A stretch of 36,223 nt of DNA, taken from Mogibacterium sp. (GTDB taxonomy: Bacteria > Bacillota > Clostridia > Peptostreptococcales > Anaerovoracaceae). The translations under genes were made by a program, and so were the position numbers. A model generated the notes under the pieces. It saw only the letters and a list, made by a program, of their open reading frames with translations, made no database searches and was not told where the DNA came from. Below, piece after piece: positions 23,294 through 32,368 of the stretch (position 1 is its first letter; each line of letters starts with the position of its first letter). Where the stretch lies: contig JAKSSO010000007.1 of NCBI GenBank assembly GCA_024403055.1, forward strand, positions 1 through 36,223, in the 5' to 3' direction.

Positions 23294-24613
23294 ATGAGAA
23301 GGAGCAAAAGGCTATCAGCAATAGTGATAATAATAGCAGTTATATTTACTTTTACTTTAGGTGATATAGCTGCTGTATATGGTACGGAAGAACCGAAACA
23401 GATCACAGCAGTAGAAGGGTCTGTTGTTACCGAAGAAACAGAGCCGAATTCCGTAGAAGAAGCGACTCTATCGGACGAAGAAGAATCTGCAACAGAGTGT
23501 AATCATAACTGGGGCGATTATATCATCGACAAGACTGCTACCTACAACAAAAGAGGAAGCAAACATAGGGAATGTTCTATCTGTGGTAAGATAGAGAATA
23601 TCGCCTTAGACTATGTGGATACTGCGATAAAGCTTAAAGGAAAAGACGGAAAATATCACTGGTACTATTATAAAGACGGAAAAAGACTTACTGGAACAGG
23701 TTGGATAAAAGAGAATAAAATCAGAGCGTACTATAAAAAGGACGGAAAGCTGTATAGTGGTTGGCACACCATTAAAGTTAAGGTTGACGGAAAATATAAG
23801 AAGTGCAAGTTTTACTTCGGTGCCAGCAGTGATAAAACACCAAGAATGGCAAGAGGATATAAGATTATTAAGGACAAAGCTTATTACTTCAAGAATTCAA
23901 CATCCAGTGTGTATTGCGGAAAGGCCGCTGGAAAAGGCGCAATAAAGAACAGTAGCGGGGAGATATTATATTACTGCAAGGGTGATGGTTTGTTGAAAAC
24001 CGGTTGGATAGGAATCAGTGGAAAACCATATTACTTCTATGGCAGCACAACATCTTTCCATAACAAAGGAGAAAGGGCATTCAACTACACATCTCCAACT
24101 TATCCTAGATTAAACGTTGGAGATAAAGGTTACATGACAGGAAGCAATGCCAAGCTGTATGCGTATGCGATCAATGCATTGAATAAATACGGATGGTCGA
24201 TGAATGGTGCATACAAGTATTCATATAAATTGCACTACGCTAACAGACCATATAGACCGACAACTGTAAAAGAAGGGGCTCTGTACGGATTTTCCAAAGG
24301 AAAGGGAAACTGTTTTGTAATGAACTGCTGCTTTCATGTGATGCTGGAGATTCTTGCAGATAAGAATGACCTTACCGAGATCAGGCAAGTCAAGAGTTCT
24401 GTAGGAGCATGGAAAGCTCCACATTCATGGCTTGAAGTAAATATTGATGGAAAATGGTGGATATATGACGCTAACTTCCGCAATGAGACAGGAAGAAACG
24501 GGTTTAAAATATATTACGGAAAGAAAGGCACATGGAGATATAACACACCAGCTAAAGGCGATGCTTTCCATAAGATCTGGCCAAGTTCAAAGATCCTTGA
24601 AAAAGGATTCTAG
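23294..24613 (+). CDS. Secreted wall-associated transglutaminase-like protein, 439 aa
   Basis: The signal peptide (about residues 1-30) has an RRSKR start and a long hydrophobic core. An acidic Glu/Thr-rich linker follows, then a Zn-ribbon-like segment (CNHNWGDY ... ECSICG), then repeats rich in Gly, Trp, Tyr and Lys resembling cell-wall or choline-binding repeats (KDGKRLTGTGWIKENK; LLKTGWIGISGKPYYF). The C-terminal domain has C340 (GNCFVMN), H377 (APHSWLEV) and D392 (WWIYDANF), the triad order and spacing of transglutaminase-like cysteine peptidases. ATG 23294 has AAGGAG 6 bases upstream and gives a proper signal peptide. It probably crosslinks or cleaves surface proteins or peptidoglycan; this is inference. 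Confidence 0.8.
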   Translation: MRRSKRLSAIVIIIAVIFTFTLGDIAAVYGTEEPKQITAVEGSVVTEETEPNSVEEATLSDEEESATECNHNWGDYIIDKTATYNKRGSKHRECSICGKIENIALDYVDTAIKLKGKDGKYHWYYYKDGKRLTGTGWIKENKIRAYYKKDGKLYSGWHTIKVKVDGKYKKCKFYFGASSDKTPRMARGYKIIKDKAYYFKNSTSSVYCGKAAGKGAIKNSSGEILYYCKGDGLLKTGWIGISGKPYYFYGSTTSFHNKGERAFNYTSPTYPRLNVGDKGYMTGSNAKLYAYAINALNKYGWSMNGAYKYSYKLHYANRPYRPTTVKEGALYGFSKGKGNCFVMNCCFHVMLEILADKNDLTEIRQVKSSVGAWKAPHSWLEVNIDGKWWIYDANFRNETGRNGFKIYYGKKGTWRYNTPAKGDAFHKIWPSSKILEKGF

Positions 24614-25773
24614 TTATCAAATGTGAATGCCGGTTCGCCGAACACGGTTGGATTATAGACAATGATCACGGCATCGTAATTACCTTTTTTAGCCAGTTCA
24701 AGAGCTGAGCCTTCAAAATATCTTAGGTCAACAGAATCAAGTTCACTGTAGGCCAGTGAAAGAAACGGCATCATTGAAGATGAGAATGAATCCCTGATGA
24801 GCAGCACTCTGCTACCGTCAGGGTTTTTCTTATTTGTGATTTTTGTAAATTTGTAATTACCACCGGTATACGTTTCGTATGTGTTCCTGTGGAATAAATC
24901 TATTTTAAGATTGGATTTATCAAGCAATGCTGTATCAAAAGTGCCGCTACGCTCTATTTTACCTGTTTCTGTTTCAGCAGAGAAGTTAAGATCAGTATCA
25001 AAAGTAGGTACGACAAGGTGATAATCATCCGTACCTGCATACCAAGAACCGGTCTTTTTTCCAAATGATCCCAAAAAATGATTACTATATTCCGTTACTT
25101 TGTAGTGGTCAATATCAAAGGCGTTGGGATTGTAACTGAGGTCAAGTCTGTCGCTTGCTTCATGAGCAACTGTATCTGCAGCCCAGAGGGCTGTCTCGTT
25201 AGTCCAGTGCTGATCTGTGTTGTAAAAAAGCGAATAATAATCTCTGGATAGTTCGTTAACCTTGCTGCGTAAATCAAACACTTCAACGTCTGCATTGCTC
25301 ATTGTTGTGATCAGAGAATTGGCATTAGCATTTCCATACTCAGTGCAACCGACAGGAAGAATGTTATCACCATTTTTGATTTTATAAGGCAACTGAACAT
25401 ACAGTAGTGGGATGCCGACTTCTGCAAGATCATCCGATAAACAGGCAACATTGTCGGAATACCAGATCATTTCTTCATCTGACATTTTACCTATGCCGTA
25501 AATGAGCTGGCCGTTGTCCATTCTATATACATCTGCTTCGTTATCATCAACAAAACTGCGGCCGATTAGCTTCTGGTACAGTCCGTTAGCATTAATCCAA
25601 CCATATCTTCCTGCGATATATTTAGGGTAGATTTGTTCGATCGCATCGGAATAATCAGTATATTTCAGAGGATCCAAAGAAGATGCCGTTTTTGGCACAT
25701 AATTGATCATCGAGAACACACTCACGGTAGCAATGCATATTATGAAGATAATGGTTACAAGTTTGTTGCGCAT
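24610..25773 (-). CDS. DHHW/AlgJ-like extracytoplasmic acyltransferase partner, 387 aa
   Basis: An N-terminal membrane anchor (residues 7-24) precedes an SGNH-like domain. Motifs are YVQLPYKIKNGDN, DQHW at 187-190 followed by TNETA, and RDSFSSSMMPF with the likely catalytic serine. These recall DHHW and AlgJ/AlgX proteins, which work with MBOAT transporters to acylate exopolysaccharides or teichoic acids outside the cell. It lies 6 bases after the MBOAT gene with no clear ribosome binding site, so translation is probably coupled. Its stop codon shares the palindrome CTAG with that of the convergent transglutaminase-like gene. Confidence 0.82.
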   Translation of the reverse strand: MRNKLVTIIFIICIATVSVFSMINYVPKTASSLDPLKYTDYSDAIEQIYPKYIAGRYGWINANGLYQKLIGRSFVDDNEADVYRMDNGQLIYGIGKMSDEEMIWYSDNVACLSDDLAEVGIPLLYVQLPYKIKNGDNILPVGCTEYGNANANSLITTMSNADVEVFDLRSKVNELSRDYYSLFYNTDQHWTNETALWAADTVAHEASDRLDLSYNPNAFDIDHYKVTEYSNHFLGSFGKKTGSWYAGTDDYHLVVPTFDTDLNFSAETETGKIERSGTFDTALLDKSNLKIDLFHRNTYETYTGGNYKFTKITNKKNPDGSRVLLIRDSFSSSMMPFLSLAYSELDSVDLRYFEGSALELAKKGNYDAVIIVYNPTVFGEPAFTFDN

Positions 25774-25779
25774 AATTGT

Positions 25780-27192
25780 CTAAAAGTTAAAGTATATGAA
25801 TGGGTTGTATGAACCCTTAACGATAAACGAGATTGAAACGATAAGAACGACTATAACGAAAATTCCTGACAGAAGATTCCACAACATGCGACTGATCTTG
25901 GTCTTGACCCATGGAATCAGCGGAACCGAGGCGATAATGGCTACAAGATAATACATCCAGTACTCTCGGATGTAAAATGAAGTCATCTGTGTATTGCCGG
26001 TGAAGCTGAACATTTGAGCAATATAGTTGCATGCGATATTTATATTGTCAGCACGGAAAATGACCCAGCCGATGATCACGAATAGAAGTGTGTATATGTG
26101 ACCAATCGATGAAAGCAGACCCTCAAGGCGGTTTTTAAAATCAAAATATCTCTCTGCTGCAATCAGAACAAAGTACATTAGACCCCATATGATGAACGTT
26201 GTGTTCGCACCGTGCCATAAACCCGTGCAAAACCATACGACTAACAGGTTGAAATAATTGCGGCTCTGCGAGCAATGACTGCCGCCAAGCGGAATGTATA
26301 GATAGTCGCGGAACCAGGTACCGAGGGAGATGTGCCATCTGCGCCAGAATTCGGTAATCGAGCCGGAAATGTACGGATAGCTGAAGTTTTCAAGAAAATG
26401 GAAACCGAACATTTTTCCAAGACCTATCGCCATATCCGAGAATCCGCTAAAATCGAAAAATATCTGGAAGGCGTATGCAAGAGCCCCAAGCCAGGCGATA
26501 TCTGAAGTAAGGCTGCACTCAATGCCGAACCATTCAGTATATACTCCGCCTGCCATTTCGAAGGCTTTGTCAGCAATAAAAGCAAGATTGTTGGCAATAA
26601 TGACCTTCTTGCCTAGTCCGATGATGAAACGGACACAACCTTCGGAGAAATCTTCCCATGACTCGTGACGATCCTTGATCTGCTCGGCAATTGTATTGTA
26701 TCTGACGATAGGACCTGCAATGAGCTGTGGGAAGAAAGAAATATAAAGAGCAACGTGAAGTATGTTGTGCTGGGCTGCTCCACGTCCACGATAGACATCA
26801 AGGACATATGAGATCGCCTGGAATGTGAAAAAGGAAATACCAATCGGAAGCGCGATCTCCGGCACAGACATGTCAGTGCCAAGCAGCCCGTTCACACTCT
26901 CTACAGCAAACATCAGATATTTAAATATAGCAAGAATACTGAGGTTAAAGACAAGATCAAGCACAACGATCAGCTTGCTATTGCTCTTTTCGATCAGTAA
27001 TCCGGCTGCCCAGTTTACTATGATAGATAGTAGCATAATGAGGACGAACCGCGGTTCGCCCCATGCATAGAAAAACAAACTAAAGAGACACAGAACAATA
27101 TTCTGTGCCTCTCTGTGTCCGCGAAGCGCATAATATACAGCCAGCACAGTCGGCAGAAATCCGAATAGAAATGTAGCGCTTGAAAATAACAT
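25780..27192 (-). CDS. MBOAT-family O-acyltransferase (AlgI/DltB-like), 470 aa
   Basis: This is a polytopic membrane protein that moves acyl groups across the membrane for polymer O-acylation. Hallmarks are LPIGISFFTFQAISYVLDVYRG, FPQLIAGPIVRY, FWRRWHISLGTWFRDYLYIP and the catalytic His at about 327 in CTGLWHGAN. Length is typical for AlgI-like proteins. No DltA or DltC carrier genes are visible, so acetylation (AlgI/PatA type) is likelier than D-alanylation. It forms an operon with the DHHW protein downstream and a small membrane-anchored protein upstream. Confidence 0.92.
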   Translation of the reverse strand: MLFSSATFLFGFLPTVLAVYYALRGHREAQNIVLCLFSLFFYAWGEPRFVLIMLLSIIVNWAAGLLIEKSNSKLIVVLDLVFNLSILAIFKYLMFAVESVNGLLGTDMSVPEIALPIGISFFTFQAISYVLDVYRGRGAAQHNILHVALYISFFPQLIAGPIVRYNTIAEQIKDRHESWEDFSEGCVRFIIGLGKKVIIANNLAFIADKAFEMAGGVYTEWFGIECSLTSDIAWLGALAYAFQIFFDFSGFSDMAIGLGKMFGFHFLENFSYPYISGSITEFWRRWHISLGTWFRDYLYIPLGGSHCSQSRNYFNLLVVWFCTGLWHGANTTFIIWGLMYFVLIAAERYFDFKNRLEGLLSSIGHIYTLLFVIIGWVIFRADNINIACNYIAQMFSFTGNTQMTSFYIREYWMYYLVAIIASVPLIPWVKTKISRMLWNLLSGIFVIVVLIVSISFIVKGSYNPFIYFNF

Positions 27193-27207
27193 ATCCGTTA
27201 ACCGATA

Positions 27208-27651
27208 TCAATAGAAGTTGCTTGAACCGCCGCCAACGCAACCGTTAGAATCAGCACTTCCGGAAGCTTTCTTAGTTTTTTTGACAGCTTGTGCAGCGGC
27301 AGCAGCTTCAGCCTGACGTCTTGCCTCTTCTTCAACCGCTTTGCGTTCCGCTTCCTCTTTTTCTTTCTGCTTTTGAGCAGTTGTCTTTACCTTAGAAACA
27401 TTTTTATTTAACTCATCAACGATTGTGCTGAATTCTCCGAGCTCCTTGCTTGACTCGAGTTTACTCTTTGCATCGGCAATATAGTTTTCTACTATAGATA
27501 ATTCATCACCATCATATAGACCTGTATCTATCGATTCGACCTGAGAGATAGCTTTAGAGCGAGCGGTGTTGATCTGCTGATTTCTATATGCAAAGAATCC
27601 AATTGCAGCGGCAACAACAATTGCAAGAATAATTACTATTGTTTTTTTCAT
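27208..27651 (-). CDS. Membrane-anchored helical protein of unknown function, 147 aa
   Basis: There is one N-terminal transmembrane helix (MKKTIVIILAIVVAAAIGFF), then an extracytoplasmic helical region, a Glu/Lys/Ala-rich coiled coil (about residues 90-128, with KEKEEAERKAVEEEARR), and a short tail NGCVGGGSSNFY with a lone cysteine. ATG 27651 has GGAGG 6 bases before it; upstream in-frame starts lack one. It is first of three genes with the MBOAT/DHHW pair (15-base gap). I do not recognise a family; a scaffold or docking role in polymer acylation is a guess from position. Confidence 0.65.
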   Translation of the reverse strand: MKKTIVIILAIVVAAAIGFFAYRNQQINTARSKAISQVESIDTGLYDGDELSIVENYIADAKSKLESSKELGEFSTIVDELNKNVSKVKTTAQKQKEKEEAERKAVEEEARRQAEAAAAAQAVKKTKKASGSADSNGCVGGGSSNFY

Positions 27652-27857
27652 GAAAACCTCCATAAGCATATTATATTATTATTATATAAAAAACAGATAC
27701 ATAAAGAAAGTTGCTTAGAAAGATAAGGATTATGTATGGACACTGCATAAATATGTTAATATTTAAAAGGAGAAGAAAGAACAAATCAGATAATAAGAAA
27801 ACAAAGATTGGTTTAATCTGAAGAAATATATACATTTACCAAAAAATGGAGATTAAT

Positions 27858-30476
27858 ATGATAGAAAAACCTAAATTTTCAGTAATTATACCGGTACACA
27901 ATTCTTGCAAAACTGTTGCTGAAACAATAGAGTCTGTAATTAACCAGACAATAGGATTTGAAAATAATATCCATTTAGTTGTTGTAGATGATGGAAGTAC
28001 AGATGCATCTTGTGAAGTGATTAAAAAGTATGTCAGTTTGTATCCTGACAATATTGAATACATATATCAGAAAAATCAAGGCGTTGCAGTAGCTAGAAAC
28101 ACAGGATTAGAAAGGGCTCGTGGAAGATATATAAATTTTTTGGATGCAGAAGATTTATGGGATAATAATGCATTTGAAAAAACATATACTTTTTTCGAAG
28201 AGAATTATGATGAAATTGATATTATTGCAACGAGAATAAGAGCTTTGGGGGGAAAAGACGGATATCATTTCTTAGATTATAAGTTTACGGGTGACAGAAT
28301 TGTAGACATCCAAAATGAATATAAAGTTCCTCAAATGTCATTACGTTCAACGTTTATTAAGCATGAAAGCTTAAAAGATATAAAAGCAGAGGCGCTTTCA
28401 TCAATAAACGAAGATGTTCTGATTGTAACAGAAGTAATATTTAGAAAGAGTAAGATAGGATTATTACGATCAGTTGATTATTTGTATAGAAAAAATATTG
28501 AGCAAATATTGTCAACTGATAGACAATATCGGCAAAAGGATTCTTATATTAACGTTCCCCCAAATATATATGGCGAGGTGCTTAGACAGTCAGAAAATCG
28601 GTTCGGGTGTATTATTCCATATGCGCAATATTTAGTTGCAAATGACATAAGTTTAAAACTTAAGACACAAAAGATAAGGCCGACTTGCTTATGCAATGAT
28701 GAGTGGCTTGAGTTCATACAGCAGCTACATATTATAATGGACCAGATAGATGATAGTTATTTTCTTGGACTTAAAAAAGTGTCATTTGTTGAAAAAGCCA
28801 AATGTTTGAAATTCAAGAATGGCGATAATTATGATTGCAGTAAACTACTTAAAAAAATACACATAAAATTGGATATTCTGGAAATTCGAAAGGGAAGATT
28901 GTATCTTTCAGGACGATCATTTTGCGAATATTTAAGTGATGAATATAGCATTTATATTCAAGATTTAGTTAGCCAAAAAAAATATTTTATTGATAATAAG
29001 TTAACTCCTGCCTATGACACATTAGGGGTTGATGGTGAGATTTTATTTAGAGGAACTACGTTTGAAATTGTATTACCAATAAATAATAGAGCAAAATATG
29101 TTTTCTATGTTAAAAAAGATGGGGAAAAAGCACAAAAGGTTACCCTAAAAAAAGGAGCTTTTTCAAGACTTTCAAAATTAGAAGGATCTTATTTTGTAAG
29201 TGACAATAAAATAATATACCATCAAAATAATAGTATCATAATAACTGAGAAGACTTTAAAGAAACAAGTATCCAGAAATATAAGGTTAATTAAAGAAATA
29301 CGATCACTCAGAGTGGATTGTGCATTAGCAATAAGGAGGCATGCAAAACTACTAAGGATAGGCAAACCAATCTGGTTAATATATGACCGAGCCGATAGAG
29401 CTGGAGATAATGCTGAAGCCTTATTCAAGTTCCTTCAAAAAACAAATGCTAAAAAAAAATACAGACTTGTCTTTGCGGTCTCAAAAAGGAGTAGTGATTA
29501 TGGCAGGATGAAGCAATTTGGCAAGGTCGTAGACTGGGAATCAGAACGGTTCAAGGAATATTTTATCGCTGCCGATAAGATAATTTCATCACAGTGGTCG
29601 TATGGATCAGGAAACGGTGCAACAACTAGAATTACAAATCCAACGCTCAATCCATTTGGAGAAGATCGTTACGTATATCAAGATTTATTGAATTCCGATT
29701 TTGTATTTTTGCAACATGGAATAACAAAGGATGATATCTCTTCATTTGGTCATAGGAATAAGAGAAATGTTAAACTTTTTATTACTGCGGCAAAAAAAGA
29801 ATACAAATCAATAGCAGAAGGCAATTATGGATATCAGGACAACCAGGTAGTTTTGACAGGGTTCCCTAGATATGATGACTTGTGCGATAAACGGCAAAAC
29901 ATTTTACTGTTTTTACCGACGTGGAGACAAGGTATACAAAATTATAATAATGAAGAATTTTGTAAAACGGAATACTATATTTTTTATGAAAAATTAATAA
30001 ATGACAAGGATCTAATTCATGCTATGGAAGAAAAAGGATATCATGGGCTGTTCTGTGTGCATCCTGTTCTTATGAATAATGGAAAAGGAAACGCGTTTAA
30101 AGGAAATGATACTATAAAAATAATAAACAAAACTGCAGATTATACAGATTTATTTAAAAAAGGAGCACTTCTTATTACTGATTATTCAAGTGTTGCAATG
30201 GATTTTGCATATTTAAAAAAACCTGTTGTATATTCTCAATTTGATAAAGACTCATTTTTTAGCAATCATACCTACACTGAAGGTTACTTTTCATATGAAA
30301 GAGACGGATTCGGTTCAGTATGTTATGATTATGATACAACTGTAAGAACGATAATCGATTTAATAAAACATAATTGCGAAATGGATAATTTGTACAAGAA
30401 TCGAGTAAAAGATTTCTTTGCATATAACGACAATTGCAACTGTCAAAGAGTATATAAAGAAATAGAAAAAATGTAG
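27858..30476 (+). CDS. Fused GT2 glycosyltransferase - TagF-type glycerophosphotransferase, 872 aa
   Basis: Residues about 4-230 are a GT-A glycosyltransferase (FSVIIPVHN, VVVDDGSTD, KNQGVAVARNTGLE, FLDAED as DxD-like). About 320-470 is a beta-rich linker domain. About 500-870 is a CDP-glycerol glycerophosphotransferase (Glyphos_transf) domain with FLQHGITKDD, LTGFPRYDDL, LFLPTWRQG, VHPVL and LLITDYSSVAMDFAYLKKPVVY. It probably transfers a sugar and a polyol-phosphate to build a teichoic-acid-like polymer at the inner membrane face. ATG 27858 has GGAG 6 bases upstream. The gene is visibly much more AT-rich than those before 22 kb. Confidence 0.85.
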   Translation: MIEKPKFSVIIPVHNSCKTVAETIESVINQTIGFENNIHLVVVDDGSTDASCEVIKKYVSLYPDNIEYIYQKNQGVAVARNTGLERARGRYINFLDAEDLWDNNAFEKTYTFFEENYDEIDIIATRIRALGGKDGYHFLDYKFTGDRIVDIQNEYKVPQMSLRSTFIKHESLKDIKAEALSSINEDVLIVTEVIFRKSKIGLLRSVDYLYRKNIEQILSTDRQYRQKDSYINVPPNIYGEVLRQSENRFGCIIPYAQYLVANDISLKLKTQKIRPTCLCNDEWLEFIQQLHIIMDQIDDSYFLGLKKVSFVEKAKCLKFKNGDNYDCSKLLKKIHIKLDILEIRKGRLYLSGRSFCEYLSDEYSIYIQDLVSQKKYFIDNKLTPAYDTLGVDGEILFRGTTFEIVLPINNRAKYVFYVKKDGEKAQKVTLKKGAFSRLSKLEGSYFVSDNKIIYHQNNSIIITEKTLKKQVSRNIRLIKEIRSLRVDCALAIRRHAKLLRIGKPIWLIYDRADRAGDNAEALFKFLQKTNAKKKYRLVFAVSKRSSDYGRMKQFGKVVDWESERFKEYFIAADKIISSQWSYGSGNGATTRITNPTLNPFGEDRYVYQDLLNSDFVFLQHGITKDDISSFGHRNKRNVKLFITAAKKEYKSIAEGNYGYQDNQVVLTGFPRYDDLCDKRQNILLFLPTWRQGIQNYNNEEFCKTEYYIFYEKLINDKDLIHAMEEKGYHGLFCVHPVLMNNGKGNAFKGNDTIKIINKTADYTDLFKKGALLITDYSSVAMDFAYLKKPVVYSQFDKDSFFSNHTYTEGYFSYERDGFGSVCYDYDTTVRTIIDLIKHNCEMDNLYKNRVKDFFAYNDNCNCQRVYKEIEKM

Positions 30477-30850
30477 ACATACATACTGTTAACTACAATA
30501 ATTAAAAAATCAAATCAAATTTGGCTTATAAAAGAAACAATATTGAAGCCAGTCGGTCCTTGCCGCACAAATAATTACAGGCATAAAAAGAATTAAGCAA
30601 GATGTTAAAACAGAGGCACTTATTTAAAATGGGTTAAATTGTATAGCAAAACAATATTTTTAAGATGAAAACAAATTTGCGGCTCCTTTATAAAAAATCC
30701 TTTACAATCTATATAGATGCAACTGGATAATCAAGAGAGATGAGTTGATAATGCATGCGGGAGATAGGGATTTCAATGTAGTTGAATAAATAAAAATTAT
30801 GATTGGCATGATATAATAATGAATAAATATTAAAGGGAAGGGAAAACGAT
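30477..30850 (+). promoter_or_regulatory. 374-base AT-rich intergenic region with an extended -10 promoter
   Basis: I see no credible gene or RNA here. TGATATAAT at 30809-30817 is a clean extended -10, about 33 bases before the next start codon, with no good -35. An additional TACAAT at 30703-30708 with TTGCGG at 30677-30682 has a poor 20-base spacing. The rest is low-complexity A/T-rich DNA, and no clear terminator follows the upstream gene. Confidence 0.5.
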
Positions 30851-32365
30851 ATGAATGTGATTGGTGTACTTAAAAATATTAGAAAAAACGGATTTAAAAA
30901 AACATATAAAAAATATTGTAATAAAAAAAAGCACGAGACAGCTAAACAAGTCTTGCTCGCGGAAAAGAAAAAAATTGAAAGTTTAGAGAAGGAAAACTTT
31001 CCAGATGATAAGATTAATGATATAAAAGACTCTGTAGCTACAATAAATAAAATAAAGAAAAATCTAACAAATGAAGAATTACTGTCCTTTTTAGTACCGG
31101 TTGTTGAGGTGCTAAAACAAGCAAGGAAAAATCTAACAAATGAAGGCCAAAAGACCATTTATAACGATCTGGTGGAAGAGATAAATAATATAGAAAAGAA
31201 AAACGGATATAGAGCATACATAAAAGAAAAATATATAAAGCATATTCTTCCGGAAACTTACAATACTAGAAGAAATGGAAAAATAGAAAAAAAGATGCTG
31301 TTCATGCAACCGAGATCAGGTCTTAATCAGAGTTGCAGATTTATGTACAATACAATAAAAAAACAAAAGAAATACACACCTATTCTATTTGAGCTATACC
31401 GAGATAAAGGCTGTACAACAGAGTATTACGAGAATGCAAGGCTGTGGGTTTTTGAATTGGCAACTGCAAGAGCGTGCTTCGTGCATGAGTCAAATGATTT
31501 ATTAGGATATGTCGATATAAGACCTGAAACAAAAATAGTTCAGCTTTTTCATGGGTGTGGTATTATCAAAAGACTTGGACTGGGGTCTGCGGGAAGAAAA
31601 GGATTTAAAACTTTGTCAGATTATGAGGAGTATCCAGAGTACAACAAATATGACTTAGCAACCATTTCAAGCCCTGAATTATTGTGGGTTTTTGAAGACT
31701 TTACGGGAATAAAAAGGTCTCAGAATATTATACAACCCATTGGTGTAAGTAGGACCGATGAATTCTTTGATGAAAAATATATACAAAATTGTTATAAAAA
31801 AATACACAGCATTATTCCGGAAAGCAGAGATAAAAAAATCATATTATATGCGCCAACATATAGAGGTCTGGGGAAAAACAGAGTGGCCCCAAATAAACTA
31901 GACTTTGATCTGTTTGCTGAAAAATTAAAGGACGACTATATTCTAATAATAAAACAACATCAGACGGTAAAAGATCTGCCACCAATACCGTATGAATATA
32001 ATAATTCGTTTGCATTTGATATGACACGTGGAAAAGGAATGAATATAAATGAGCTGATGACAGTTTCTGACATCTGTATTTCAGACTATTCATCGCTTGT
32101 ATATGAATACTCTTTGTTTGAAAGACCAACAATTGCATTTGCCTTTGATATTGATGAATACACTGCGGATAGAGGTGTATATTACCCGTTAGAAGAAAGT
32201 TTTCCTGGACCGATTTTTAAAACAAATGAGGAAGTTGTAGAATATATAGAAAACATAGATAAATATTTTGATAAAGAATTTGTAAAAGCTTTTAAAAATA
32301 AATTCATGTCAGCGTGTGATGGACAATCAACGCAGAGGATTTTGGACTGGATAGAGGCAAATTAA
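30851..32365 (+). CDS. TagF-type CDP-glycerol glycerophosphotransferase with N-terminal coiled coil, 504 aa
   Basis: Residues about 1-130 are Lys/Glu/Asn-rich and helical, with a probable coiled coil. From about 150 the glycerophosphotransferase fold begins: MLFMQPRSGLNQSC, VQLFHGCGIIKRLGLG, IQPIGVSRTDEF, IILYAPTYRG, IIKQHQ, and DICISDYSSLVYEYSLFERP, then FAFDIDEYTADRGVYY. TagF-family enzymes add glycerol- or ribitol-phosphate units from CDP precursors to teichoic acid chains. A purine-rich AAAGGGAAGGG precedes the ATG. It has its own promoter and is followed after 3 bases by the acyltransferase gene. Confidence 0.88.
   Translation: MNVIGVLKNIRKNGFKKTYKKYCNKKKHETAKQVLLAEKKKIESLEKENFPDDKINDIKDSVATINKIKKNLTNEELLSFLVPVVEVLKQARKNLTNEGQKTIYNDLVEEINNIEKKNGYRAYIKEKYIKHILPETYNTRRNGKIEKKMLFMQPRSGLNQSCRFMYNTIKKQKKYTPILFELYRDKGCTTEYYENARLWVFELATARACFVHESNDLLGYVDIRPETKIVQLFHGCGIIKRLGLGSAGRKGFKTLSDYEEYPEYNKYDLATISSPELLWVFEDFTGIKRSQNIIQPIGVSRTDEFFDEKYIQNCYKKIHSIIPESRDKKIILYAPTYRGLGKNRVAPNKLDFDLFAEKLKDDYILIIKQHQTVKDLPPIPYEYNNSFAFDMTRGKGMNINELMTVSDICISDYSSLVYEYSLFERPTIAFAFDIDEYTADRGVYYPLEESFPGPIFKTNEEVVEYIENIDKYFDKEFVKAFKNKFMSACDGQSTQRILDWIEAN
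31057..31145 (+). repeat. In-frame 20-bp direct repeat within the TagF-type gene
   Basis: The same 20 bases occur at 31057-31076 and 31126-31145, exactly 69 bases (23 codons) apart and in frame. Each encodes KNLTNE in the coiled-coil region. It suggests a recent internal duplication or a slippage-prone segment. Confidence 0.75.
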
Positions 32366-32368
32366 TAT

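Noticed and set aside
23185..23406. 74-codon hydrophobic N-terminal extension of PlsC
   Set aside because: It would run over the divergent promoters and the plsC ribosome binding site; the shorter start gives the normal family length.
30709..31158. 149-codon minus-strand frame near the TagF-type gene start
   Set aside because: It is Phe/Ser-rich low-complexity sequence produced by reading A-rich DNA backwards, with no start signals.
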